A stretch of DNA of 32,703 nucleotides from the NCBI GenBank assembly GCA_945860785.1, contig CAMATD010000032.1, positions 1 through 32,703 of the forward strand. The letters are read 5' to 3'. The position numbers and the translations under genes were made by a program. Shown in pieces: positions 20,570-32,703 of this stretch. Below the pieces are notes generated by a model that was not told the DNA's origin, ran no database searches, and was given only the letters and a program-made list of their open reading frames with translations. The stretch's first letter is position 1; the number at the start of each line of letters is the position of its first letter. This DNA comes from Variovorax sp. YR752. Its GTDB lineage: Bacteria; Pseudomonadota; Gammaproteobacteria; Burkholderiales; Burkholderiaceae_C.

Positions 20570-22808
20570 TCAGGTGTTGTTTTCCATGCCGCTGGTCGTC
20601 TTCTTCTTGCCGCCTATGCGCAACGCAGCCATCGCCGACGAGACCTTCGCCCAGGGCACCTTTTTGGCCGACTTGTGGGCCTGAACCCAGTTGACCGCCG
20701 ACAGATTCAGGAACACGCCCGTCTGCAGAAGGGAGTTGGAGACCGTCGTCTGGATCTTGTTGCCGAAGATATCCAGGCTGCCGACGACGATCAGGTGCTG
20801 ATGCCAGTAGGACTCGTGCACCAGCTGGTTGAACCAGCCCTGGTCGGTGGCATTGATATGCTGCTCCGGCGCGTTGATCACGGTGCCGGTCGCGTTGATC
20901 CTGAACGTCGTGGTCTTGATCGTGTAGTCGGTGCTGGTGTTGTGCATGCTGGGCGCGTAGACCGTCTTCGGCCCGAGCACGGTCTTCAGCTTCGGCCCCT
21001 GCACCAGCGTGATGTCCACCGCATTGATAATTTCCAACCGGCCGCTGCCGGTGACGCGGATGTCCGCGCAGCTCACGAGCCGCAGCACGGTTCCGTTGAT
21101 GGTCACGAGGACTTCGCCGTTCACGGTCTCGGTCGCGCCGCCCGTCACCGTGCGGTCTTCGCCGCCGTTGATGGTCTCCACCGCTCCGCCCGTGATATGC
21201 CGCTCCTCGCCCGACTCGAAGGTCGACGACTCGTGGCCCTTGATCAGCGTCGTGCGCGTCTTTGTTCGTCGTGTGCGTCTCGTCGCCCTCCACCTCCGTG
21301 TCGAGGTTGCGCTCCGCGTGCAGCAGGATCTGCTCGGCGCCCATGCTGTCCTCGAAGACGATGGCGTTCGCATTGGCCGGCGAACCGCCCCGGGTGGAGC
21401 GGGACGCGATCCCGCTCTTCGTCGCCTCGCCGGGCAGGTCGAACGGCGGCATCTGGTCGGCGTTGTACACACGCCCCATGACGATGGGGCGGTCGATGCG
21501 CCCGGCGATGAAGTCCACCACCACTTCCTGGCCGATGCGCGGCACATGAACGGTTCCATAGCCTTCACCCGCCCAGGCCTGCGACACACGCACCCAGGCG
21601 GAGCTGTTCTCGTTGCGCTGGCCCGCACGATCCCAATGAAACTGCAGCTTCACCCGCCCGTACGAGTCTGTCCAGATCTCCTCGCCCTCGGGACCGACCA
21701 CCGTCGCGGTCTGCGGGCCGGTGGTGCGGGGCATAGGCGTCTGGCGCGGTGCGCGGAACGGGTTGTCGGCCGGCTGCGCCACGAACCCGAATCCGTAGCT
21801 ACCCGGCGCGCTGCCGGTGGCATAGCCGCCTTCCCGCAGCGCATACGACACCGAGACGATCAGGTAGTCGCGGTTGTCGTCGCCGCGCGGTGCGTTGCGC
21901 AGCGTGAACTTGCGCCCGGGCGCCATGCCGCGCACCGTCGCGTGGCCGTTGCTGCGCGCCGCCAGCGACTGCGCCTCTTCGAGGCGCACGCGCGCATAGT
22001 GCTCGGCCTGCCCGCCGTCGGTGTGCTCGCCGAGCCACTCGTACATGTCGTAGCCGGCGTTGTCGTGTGAACGCGGTTGGTTGCGCGTGCTGCTCAGATC
22101 GCCCTTGGGCGTGGTGAAGTTGAAGTCGTCCACCGTGTAGCTGCCCGAGCGCAATTCCTCGGTCACCTGCCAGTCGTCGATGACCTCCATGTCCTCGGTG
22201 ATCGGCCTGTCGGCCGCGAAGCAGTCGATGCTTTCGTAGCCCGGCATCGGCTCGTGCGCGCCCGCATCGTCGGCCAGCACCAGCGTGTGGCGTTCCTTCT
22301 CGTGCTCGAAGAAGTAGTAGATGCCTTCCAGCTCCATCAGCCGGCTCACGAAAGCAAAATCGCTCTCGTCGTACTGCGCACAGTATTCCCAGGGCCTGTA
22401 GGTTCCGCAGAGCTTCTTCTCGAACACGAAACCGTAAGCACCGAATACTTCCTCGAGGATCTCGACCACCGACTTGTTCAGGAAGGTCCTGTTGTCGCTC
22501 GCGCGCGTGAGAAACCAGAGCCACGGCCGCATCGTGGCGCGATAGATCGTGTGGCGCGACACGCCGTCTTCGAACCCCACCGGCGCGAATCGCGTGATCT
22601 GGCCATGGAGGAACCGCACGCCGGCGGCCGTCTTGATTTCCAGCGCGAGCGGTTTGCCGAGCACGGCGTCGGCATCGATCGAAGGCTGCGGACTCAGGAG
22701 ATCCACATCGAACTCGAAAAGCTGCGAAAGCCCCTCCGTGCCATGCATGGAGCGGAACAGCAGTTGGTCTTCGCCGAGCGGCGAATGGGCTTTCAGAATG
22801 CGGTCCAT
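20570..22808 (-). CDS. vgrG: VgrG spike protein (copy 2; apparent frameshift at 21261-21263)
   Basis: MDRILKAHSPLGEDQLLFRSMHGTEGLSQLFEFDVDLLS...EGIYYFFEHEKERHTLVLADD...; PRIGQEVVVDFIAGRIDRPIVMGRVYNADQMPP; octapeptide-repeat needle, then a distinct C-terminal tail ending KKKTTSGMENNT. Confidence 0.95.
22099..22151. repeat. 53-bp direct repeat, copy A (in vgrG2), identical to 24483-24535 in vgrG1
   Basis: tcgcccttgggcgtggtgaagttgaagtcgtccaccgtgtagctgcccgagcg read at both positions. Confidence 0.9.
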
Positions 22809-22860
22809 GAACGGTTGCCTCTCGTGTCGGTGCCGTGCGGTGATCGGTGAAGACGCCGCC

Positions 22861-25195
22861 TCATTTTTTTCTGACCTTGAAGTAGTTGGCCACGTAGAAG
22901 GGGGTGAAGCGCAGGCTGACCGCACCGTGCTCCTTCTTGCCCTTTGCCCCGACGAGGAACTTGAACGGCGCGTCGATCATGAAGAACGTTGCCCAGTTCT
23001 GAAAGATGCCGTTGAACTGCGTGTTGTTTCCGCAGATCTGGAGTTTTGCATCGTAGACATCAGCGGCAACCGCAATCGCCTTCACTTTGTCGCGGGCCAG
23101 GAATTTCAGGAAACCCAGGAGCCAGTGCTGGTCTTTGATGTTGACTGTCTTGTGGGGCGTCTTGATGATGATCACGTCCGCGTTGAGCGTGTAGTTGGTC
23201 GTGTCGATCGTGTAGTTGTCGGTGTGATTGACGATGTTGGGCGCATAGACGATCTTCGGTCCGGCCACGAGCGTGATATCGGGCCCCAGCACCACCTTCA
23301 GATCGATCGCATTGATGAGCTCGATGCGGCCGGCGCCGGTGATGCGGATGTCCGCGCCGGTCACGAGCCGTATGGAGCTTCCATTGACCGTCAGCAGGAT
23401 GTTGCCGTTCACCGTTTCGACGATGCCGCCGTTGACTGTGCGCAGCTCCCCGCCCGTGATCGTCTCGGTGGCTCCGCCCGTGATCGTGCGCGTCTCGCCA
23501 TCTGTCACCGTCTCGGTCGCCCCGCCCGTCACCGTGCGCGTCTCGCCGCCGTCGATGGTCTCCACCGCGCCTCGCGTGATGTGCCGCTCCTCCCCCGCCT
23601 CGTAGGTGGCCGACTCGTGACCCTTGATCAGCGTCGTGTGCGTCTTCTGGGTGGTGTGCGTCTCGTCGCCCTCTACCTCCACATCGAGGTTGCGCTCCGC
23701 ATGCACCAGGATCTGCTCGGCGCCCATCTTGTCTTCGAACACGAAGGCGTTGGCCGTGGCCTCCGAGCCCCCCTTGGATGACCGCGTGACGATGCCGCTC
23801 TTGGTGGCCTCGCCCGGCAAGGCGAACGGCGGCATCTGGTCGGCGTTGTACACGCGCCCCACGATCACCGGCCTGTCGGGCCGCCCGCCAATGAAGTCGA
23901 CGATCACCTCCTGCCCGATGCGCGGCGTGAACACACCGCCGAAGCGCTCGCCCGCCCAGATGTGTGACACCCGCACGAAGCGCGAGCTGTTCTCGTTGCG
24001 CTGGCCGTAGCGGTCCCAGTGGAACTGCACCTTCACACGGCCGTACTGGTCAGTCCAGATCTCTTCGCCCTCGGGGCCGACGACCGTCGCGGTCTGCGGG
24101 CCGCTGGTGCGCGGCGGGGGCGTCTGGCGCGGCGCCCTGAACGCCAGCGCGGTGGGCTGCACCACGAAGTCGAAGTTGTATTCGCCGGGCGGCCGCACCC
24201 GTCGCATAGCCGCCTTCGCGCAGCGAGTAGTTGACGGCCACCGCCAGGTACTCCTGGTTGTCGTCCGAGCGCGGCGAGTTGCGCATCGTGAACGTGTAGC
24301 CCGGCGCCATGCCGCGCACGGTCGCCTGGCCCGCGCTTCGCTGCGCCAGGGCCTGCGATTCCTCGAGGCGCACGCGCGCATAGTGCTCGCCATCACCGGC
24401 GGCCGGGTAGTCGCCCAGCCACTCGTACATCTCGTAGCTGGCGTTGTCGCCGCCCAGCGGCTGGCTGCGCACATTCATCAGGTCGCCCTTGGGCGTGGTG
24501 AAGTTGAAGTCGTCCACCGTGTAGCTGCCCGAGCGAAGCTCTTCGCTGGGCTGCCAGTCGCGGATGACCTCCATGTCTTCGGTCACCTCGCGGTCGGCCG
24601 CGAAGTAGTTGATGGTCTCGTAGCCGGGCATCGGCTCGTGCGAGCCGACGTCGTCGGCCAGCACCAGCGTGTGCTGGTTCTGCTCGTGCTTGAAGTAGTA
24701 GTAGATGCCTTCGAGTTCCATCAGCCGGCTGACGAACGCAAAGTCGCTTTCGTTGTACTGCACGCAGTACTCCCACTGCCGGTAGCTGCCGCTCAACTTC
24801 TTCTCGAACGCGAAGCCGTAGTCGCCGAACACCTCTTCCAGGATGTCCACCACCGACTTGTCCTGGAAGATCTTGTTGTCGCTCGAGCGCGTGAGGTACC
24901 ACAGCCACGGACGCACGGTGGCCCGGTACACGGTGTGGCGCGAGGTACCGCCTTCGCGGCCCATCATCGAGAAGCGAACCACCTGGCCATTGAGGAAACG
25001 CGGCTTGTCGCCTGCTGTCTGGATCTCCAGCGACAGCGGCTTGCCCAGCACCGACTTCAAATCGATCGCCGCGCTCGGGCTCAGCAGATCGACTTCGAAC
25101 TCGAACAGCCTCGACAGCCCCTCGCTGCCCTGCATCGAGCGGAACAGCAATTGATCCTCGCCCAGCGGGGTATGCGCCCTTATGACTCTGGCCAT
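22861..25195 (-). CDS. vgrG: VgrG spike protein (copy 1; apparent frameshift near 24188-24196)
   Basis: MARVIRAHTPLGEDQLLFRSMQGSEGLSRLFEFEVDLLS...; PRIGQEVIVDFIGGRPDRPVIVGRVYNADQMPP; extended octapeptide-repeat needle and a distinct tail ending FTPFYVANYFKVRKK. SD aaggag upstream. Confidence 0.95.
23328..23590 (-). repeat. Octapeptide (24-nt period) tandem repeat in VgrG copy 1
   Basis: HITRGAVE/TIDGGETR/TVTGGATE/TVTDGETR/TITGGATE/TITGGELR/TVNGGIVE/TVNGNILL/TVNGSSIR/LVTGADIR: ten consecutive octads of gp5-like VxGxxxxx type. Confidence 0.85.
24483..24535. repeat. 53-bp direct repeat, copy B (in vgrG1)
   Basis: Same 53-nt string as 22099-22151; both encode part of SGSYTVDDFNFTTPKGD. Confidence 0.9.
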
Positions 25196-25216
25196 CCGGG
25201 TTGTCTCCTTGTAGTT

Positions 25217-27950
<2,734 letters not shown>

Positions 27951-27954
<4 letters not shown>

Positions 27955-29133
27955 AGGGCCATGGAAGATGCGGTCGCGGCAGGGACTGCCGCCGATGCGT
28001 TGCGGGAAAACAGTGCTTCGGGCTGGAACACCATGTCGCCGGCGTCGGTGTCCGCGAGGCGCGTGCCGAGCCAGCTGCCCCAGCCAAGGCGCTGGTTGCT
28101 GTTGAGCTGCATGCCGTGGGCCTCCTGCTTCTTGAGCACGAGCCGCAGCTCCCAGGCGAACTCGATGCCGACGTACTGACGCACCCAGTCGACCACCTGC
28201 TGAAGCCGGCGGCTGCCCGGCAGGAAATCGCGGAACTCGTCCTGCGAGAGCGATCCGAGTTCGAGGCGGAATTTGCTCTGCGCATCGCGCACCGCCATGC
28301 CGATGGTGGCGCCGCCGCCCAGCTTGTGGTTGCGCCCGAAGAGGCCGAGCTGGCTCATCTGCCGCTCCTCGAGCATCACCCAGTCGCTCACGAATTCCTC
28401 GACGCGCACGGGCACGTCGAAGTAGAGCTTGAGGATCTGGATCAGGCCTTCGGGGTTGCGCGTCTGGCGCACGAGGTGGCCCGCCATGAAGGTGCGCGCA
28501 TGGTCGGCAATGCGGTCGCGCTCCTTGAGGCTAGGCTGCCCCATGTTCATGAGGCTCGCAACGTAGTCGACGAAGCGGTGGCCGTCGGGACGGTCCAGGC
28601 TGTTGACCGACTGCGCATCGGCCCAGGCGCGGTAGAACAGCAGGATCAGCCGGTGATGGAACAGGTCGGCAAACGCGCTGAGGGTGTTGTCGTTGTGGTG
28701 GCGCTTGCGTTCGCGCGCGTACTCGGTCAGGTGCAGCGGCAGCGGGCCGTTGGGGCCGAACAGGCCGAAGCCGTAGATCGAGATGCGCGGCGGTCCGTCG
28801 CCGTCCACGTCGACACCCGACACGTTCGACGGCGCGAAGGCCATCGAGGGCTCCTGGCCGAGCCGCAGCGGTTCGTCCAGCGGGCGCGGCGCGCGGCCCA
28901 GCAGGGGATGATCGCCCTGCGCGTCGAGCCGGCGCAGCAGCATGAACAGGTCGTGCTCGAAGGGCTGCTCGACCAGGCCGGCCCACAGCGCGGGATCGGC
29001 CTGCGGCACGCCGCGCGGGGGGCAGCTCGGGAAACTGCGGCGTCTCTGTGTTGGCGGCGTCGACCGCGTCGAGCACTTCCTCGTGCTCTGCCTGCGAGGC
29101 CCGCATCCCGTCGGAAAAACCGGCCGCGCTCAT
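27951..29133 (-). CDS. tssG: T6SS baseplate subunit TssG (apparent frameshift in the G6 run 29017-29022)
   Basis: [39 protein letters not shown] in one frame, then [31 protein letters not shown]...[25 protein letters not shown] in the other. ATGA overlaps with tssF and tssH. Confidence 0.95.
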
Positions 29134-31001
29134 ACGGCGGGGCGGCGTCCCACCCGTGGGGTCCATCGCGCGATTTCGCCGCGCTGCAGGCTGGAGAGCG
29201 CGAACTCGGTGAAGGCGTTGAGCGACACATGCCGGCTGAAGCACTGCTCCAGCACGGCGCCGAAAAGATAAGGACTCGCGCCCGAGAACGCGACCTCGTC
29301 GATCTTGAGCGCGATCTCCACGCCGCGCCCGAAGACGATCGGGCCCGGCTCCGGCAGGCGGCGGAACACCGGCGCCAGCGCCATCGAGCGCACGCCCTGG
29401 ATCTGCCGGCGAACCGAGGGATCGGCCAGGTTGCCGTAGAGGTCGAGCATCTCGCGCAGTGCGGAGGCGCCTTGTGCCGCATCGACGTCGGTCAGGCTCA
29501 GGTAATTGAGCCCGAGGTGGCTGATGAGCCGCCAGGTGAGCGCGCCTTCGGCCAATGCGGGGTATGGCCGCGAAGGGCCGCGCAGGATGCGGATCGAGCG
29601 CACGGGTGCCGAAACGCGCAGCGTGAAATCCGATTCGAGCCCGGTCGGCAGCAGGAGCGGCAGGTAGCGGTTGGTGCACAGCGCATCGAGCGTGATGTGC
29701 CGCAGGCTGTGCGGAAAGGGCGCGTCGTGCTGGTCGACCAGCGACACGTACACCTCGCTGCCGGTGTAGCTGGTGCGCGTGCCCTGCGCACGCGCGCGGT
29801 CGGACACGAGGCGCGGCTCGCGGCGCAGCGAGAAGTACGCGCCGAAGTCGCCGTCGTCGGCCGCGAACGATCCGAGGAAGGGCCGGAACTCCCGCTCTTC
29901 CGAGCCGTTGCTCATGTGGCCCGTCACGCGTTCGACCGTGAAGATCTCGAAGTCGCGCGGCCGCGTGCGGTCGATCACCGCATGGTGCTCGTGCTGGCCG
30001 GGCCCGACCGGAATGCGGTCGCTGCGGCGCGGCACGAGGTTGATGATGGGCGTGCAGAACAGCGAGAAGTGCTTCGCATCGACCAGCCGCTCCAAGTCGC
30101 CGTCGGCACGGTCGAGCAGGATCACGATCTCCATCGTGGTGCCGCCGATGGCCGAGGCCGCCGCGCGCAGGTTCTTCACGCTGAAGAACAGGTAGCGGTC
30201 GGGGAATGCAAAGTACTCGTGCAGCAGCCGGTAGCCCTGGAACGAGCGCGCGTCGTAGGGCAGCAGCGCCTGGTCGGGGTCGAAGCCTTCGTGGCGGATG
30301 GCCTCGTCACCGAGCGGCACGATCCGTGCCGTGGTGCCCGGGCCGCTGCGGCACACGGCGCCGACGCTGTGGTGCACCGCAAGTTCGAGCACGCGCAGCG
30401 CATGCAGCTCGGCACCCGAGAGAAAGAACTCGAGCCGGTCGAGCGGCATGTCGGAAAACTTGGCACCGCCCACCGCTTCGAGCTTGATGGTGATCGCGCT
30501 CTTGGCCTGGCGCGCCACGACCGGCATGGCATGCGCGATCTTCGCGGGCACCGGGCCGATGCTGGCGTCGGCAATCTTGATGGGCCACAGCGTGACGGCA
30601 TGGCCGGTGCGGAACTCGCAGGCCGTCTGCTCGCCCTTGATCATGCGGCCGCGCAGGATGGTGTGGCGCGGCAGTTCGTAGCCCGCCTTCAGCGAGCCTT
30701 CGTTGAGGTTGCCGTCGATCTGCACCACGGCCATCACGGGCAACGGTGCGAGGAAGTTGGGGTACACCACTTCCAGCAGGCGCTGCGAGAAGCGCGGAAA
30801 CTCCGCGTCCATCTTGAGCTGGATGCGCGCGGTGAGAAAGCTGAAGCCTTCGAGCAGGCGCTCCACATACGGGTCGCTGACCTCGATGCCGCGCATGCCC
30901 AGGCGCCCCGCGATCTTCGGATAGCGCTGCGCGAACTCGGCACCGAGCTCGTGCATGTAGGTGAGTTCGCGGTTGTAGTAATCGAGCAGCCGGGCGTCCA
31001 T
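29130..31001 (-). CDS. tssF: T6SS baseplate subunit TssF
   Basis: MDARLLDYYNRELTYMHELGAEFAQRYPKIAGRLGMRGIEVSDPYVERLLEGFSFLTARIQLKMDAEFPRFSQRLLEVVYPNFLAPLPVM...; intact. Confidence 0.97.
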   Translation of the reverse strand: MDARLLDYYNRELTYMHELGAEFAQRYPKIAGRLGMRGIEVSDPYVERLLEGFSFLTARIQLKMDAEFPRFSQRLLEVVYPNFLAPLPVMAVVQIDGNLNEGSLKAGYELPRHTILRGRMIKGEQTACEFRTGHAVTLWPIKIADASIGPVPAKIAHAMPVVARQAKSAITIKLEAVGGAKFSDMPLDRLEFFLSGAELHALRVLELAVHHSVGAVCRSGPGTTARIVPLGDEAIRHEGFDPDQALLPYDARSFQGYRLLHEYFAFPDRYLFFSVKNLRAAASAIGGTTMEIVILLDRADGDLERLVDAKHFSLFCTPIINLVPRRSDRIPVGPGQHEHHAVIDRTRPRDFEIFTVERVTGHMSNGSEEREFRPFLGSFAADDGDFGAYFSLRREPRLVSDRARAQGTRTSYTGSEVYVSLVDQHDAPFPHSLRHITLDALCTNRYLPLLLPTGLESDFTLRVSAPVRSIRILRGPSRPYPALAEGALTWRLISHLGLNYLSLTDVDAAQGASALREMLDLYGNLADPSVRRQIQGVRSMALAPVFRRLPEPGPIVFGRGVEIALKIDEVAFSGASPYLFGAVLEQCFSRHVSLNAFTEFALSSLQRGEIARWTPRVGRRPAV

Positions 31002-31528
31002 CAGAGACCTCCCGTGGGCCGCAGGATCATGTGGCTACTTTCGAGATCGAGCTCGGAACGCAGGATGAATTCGATGGGGTAGGGCACCGACCACAGCGTG
31101 CCGCGGATCTCGAGCGCGAGCAGGTTGTGGTGTTCGAGGTCAGTCGCATCGGTCACGCAGCGCACGTCGATGCTGTCCTTCATGATGCGCGGCTCGAAGT
31201 CGATGATCGAGGCGCGGATGGCGGCCTCGACGTCCGCGAAGTCGACCTCCGACATGCGCCCGCCGGCCCAGCCGCGCACGCCATAGTTGACGACCGAGCG
31301 CCGCGCACGCGGCATGGTGTTGATGTTGTGGTCCGCGCCGAAGTTCGTGGTGTTGAGCAGCCACTGCAGATCGCGCAGCACCGAGTCGCGCAGCAGCCTG
31401 CCGCTCATGAGGAAGGCGCCCGCGCGCTCCTGCCGGCTCTGCGGCTGCTTGTCGGTCAGGCGATCGAGCAGCACGGGCTGCAGGCGGTCGCGTGCAACGC
31501 TTTCCTGCTGGTCGCCGTCGATGTCCAT
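31001..31528 (-). CDS. tssE: T6SS baseplate subunit TssE (gp25-like)
   Basis: ...DRLQPVLLDRLTDKQPQ...LLRDSVLRDLQWLLNTTNF...RRSVVNYGVRGWAGGRMSEVDFADVEAAIRASIIDFEPRIMKDSIDVRC...; true start uncertain. Confidence 0.92.
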   Translation of the reverse strand: MDIDGDQQESVARDRLQPVLLDRLTDKQPQSRQERAGAFLMSGRLLRDSVLRDLQWLLNTTNFGADHNINTMPRARRSVVNYGVRGWAGGRMSEVDFADVEAAIRASIIDFEPRIMKDSIDVRCVTDATDLEHHNLLALEIRGTLWSVPYPIEFILRSELDLESSHMILRPTGGL

Positions 31529-31565
31529 GGCCGACGGCTCCCATGCGATACGGGCAGCGTGGTGC

Positions 31566-32429
31566 TCACGGTGCGGCGTCCTCCGCCGCGAACTCGACGA
31601 GCCGGACGTCGAGCAGCGAGTGGTCGCCGGCCTCGCTGATCAGCGTGCGCTGGTCGACACCCGCGTACTGGTCTTCGCCGGCGAGCGGCAGCCAGTCGGT
31701 GCGACGGCCCAGCGTTGTTTCGTCGTCGAGCGCATCGAGCTTGCCGGGGTAGCGGACCGGCACCAGGCCATTGACCGCGCGGCCATCGTGCAGTTCGATC
31801 TGGACGGGCGTCCACAGCAAATCGACCAGATGCTGCGGACGTTGAAACTTGAGGCGGCGCACCGCATGAAACGGCAGCCACGCATAGCCCGAAGGCGTGA
31901 GGAGTTCGAGCACGGCGCCGATGCGCACGTCGCCGTCGCAGAGTCAGGCGAACTCGCTGGTCTCCACAGGCTCGCCATCGATGGCCTGCACGGCGCGCGA
32001 ATCCGATCGGTCGACGCAGCTCAGCGTGCCTTGCAATGCGGGCGCAGCCCGTCGCGCGGCTTCGCGCAATGCCGCCGCCTCGGCAGCTTGTTCGGGCGGC
32101 AGCGCCGCGGCGGCAATCAGCCCGTCGACCCAGTCGGCCTGGCCGGCAACGATTGCCGGCGCACGGCCGCCATTCCAGAATTCGGTTCGATGACGCTCGG
32201 CTGCCAGCGCCATCGCGCAGGTGGCACTGGCAGGAGCGAAAGAAGGATCGATCTTGGCGGCAAGCTTGAGCTGGTCTTCAGCCCGCTGCCATTCGCCGCG
32301 CAGCGCGAGAAAGTGACACAGGGCTAGCCGCAGGCTGGCGTTCTGGGGACTCGCGCGAATCTGCCGCTGTACCCATTCGGTGTGCTCGGACACGGAGCGT
32401 TCGCCCAGCACTGCAAACCCATCGCCCAT
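31566..32429 (-). CDS. tagJ: T6SS accessory protein TagJ (ImpE), interrupted by in-frame TGA at 31944-31946
   Basis: ...VSEHTEWVQRQIRASPQNASLRLALCHFLALRGEWQRAEDQLKLAAKIDPSFAP...AIDGEPVETSEFA*LCDGDVRIGAVLELLTPSGYAWLPFHAVRRLKFQRPQHLVDLLWTPVQIEL...; both pieces in the same frame. Confidence 0.9.
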
Positions 32430-32557
32430 GAAACTTCCTCATTGACTCGCGCACGACGACAAGTCGTTCGGTGATGATGCTCCGCCGGAGGGCGGGCCTT
32501 TTTGTCGACGCGCGAATTGCTCGCGCGACCTGCCCCCGGCATGACGACGACAGGAAA
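32430..32557 (-). promoter_or_regulatory. hcp-tagJ intergenic region with several predicted stem-loops
   Basis: Inverted repeats: cgcgcga-attgc-tcgcgcg (32509-32527), ccgcc-ggag-ggcgg before ccttttt, and acgac-aa-gtcgt. Located directly 3' of hcp. Confidence 0.5.
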
Positions 32558-32703
32558 TCAGGCTTCCTTGTTTTCCTTGATGTTCCAGCCCAGCACGGTC
32601 TCGGCGCCCTTGCCGCCCTTGTCCGTCTGTTCCCAGTACTGCTGCTTGACCTTGGCGGCCTGGAATGCGAACTGCACCAGCACCGCATCGCCACCCTGCT
32701 CGG
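32558..32703 (-). CDS. hcp: T6SS tube protein Hcp/TssD, C-terminal part (runs off right edge)
   Basis: Minus-strand translation: EQGGDAVLVQFAFQAAKVKQQYWEQTDKGGKGAETVLGWNIKENKEA*; Hcp-type C-terminus (GWNIKENKE), in place for T6SS synteny. Confidence 0.88.
   Translation of the reverse strand, partial: EQGGDAVLVQFAFQAAKVKQQYWEQTDKGGKGAETVLGWNIKENKEA

Noticed and set aside
28116-31082. 988-aa plus-strand ORF opposite tssG/tssF
   Set aside because: Antisense artefact of codon-position GC bias; composition not protein-like.

Overview
The window is a GC-rich beta-proteobacterial segment. It resembles Burkholderiales/Comamonadaceae, but that is inferred from gene content only. It carries most of a type VI secretion system (T6SS) locus beside a core-looking flank: a partial TorF-like porin and yifB/comM. 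Reading the minus strand from the right edge: hcp (partial), tagJ, tssE, tssF, tssG, tssH/clpV, two vgrG paralogues, a small membrane-anchored ORF, a DUF2169-pentapeptide-repeat fusion, a second pentapeptide-repeat protein, a DUF3540 protein and a DUF4150 PAAR-like protein. A plus-strand block tssQ-like / tagH (FHA) / pppA sits in the middle. A second minus-strand block is tssJ, tssK, tssL(OmpA), tssM, tagF, ppkA. tssA, tssB and tssC are not in the window.

Main observations: (1) Thirteen apparent ORF disruptions: nine 1-2 nt frameshifts and four in-frame stops. All four stops can be restored by one C>T/G>A-type change inside a CCAGG/CCTGG pentamer, suggesting methylation-linked base-calling error (or 5mC mutation) rather than recoding. 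(2) The two VgrGs differ in the number of gp5-like octapeptide repeats (about 10 versus 6). (3) A spike-loading module (VgrG, small membrane ORF, DUF2169-PPR, PPR, DUF3540, PAAR-like) has no recognisable toxin. (4) A 16-nt motif matching at 15/16 positions, predicted to form a hairpin, lies shortly 3' of both hcp and tssJ.
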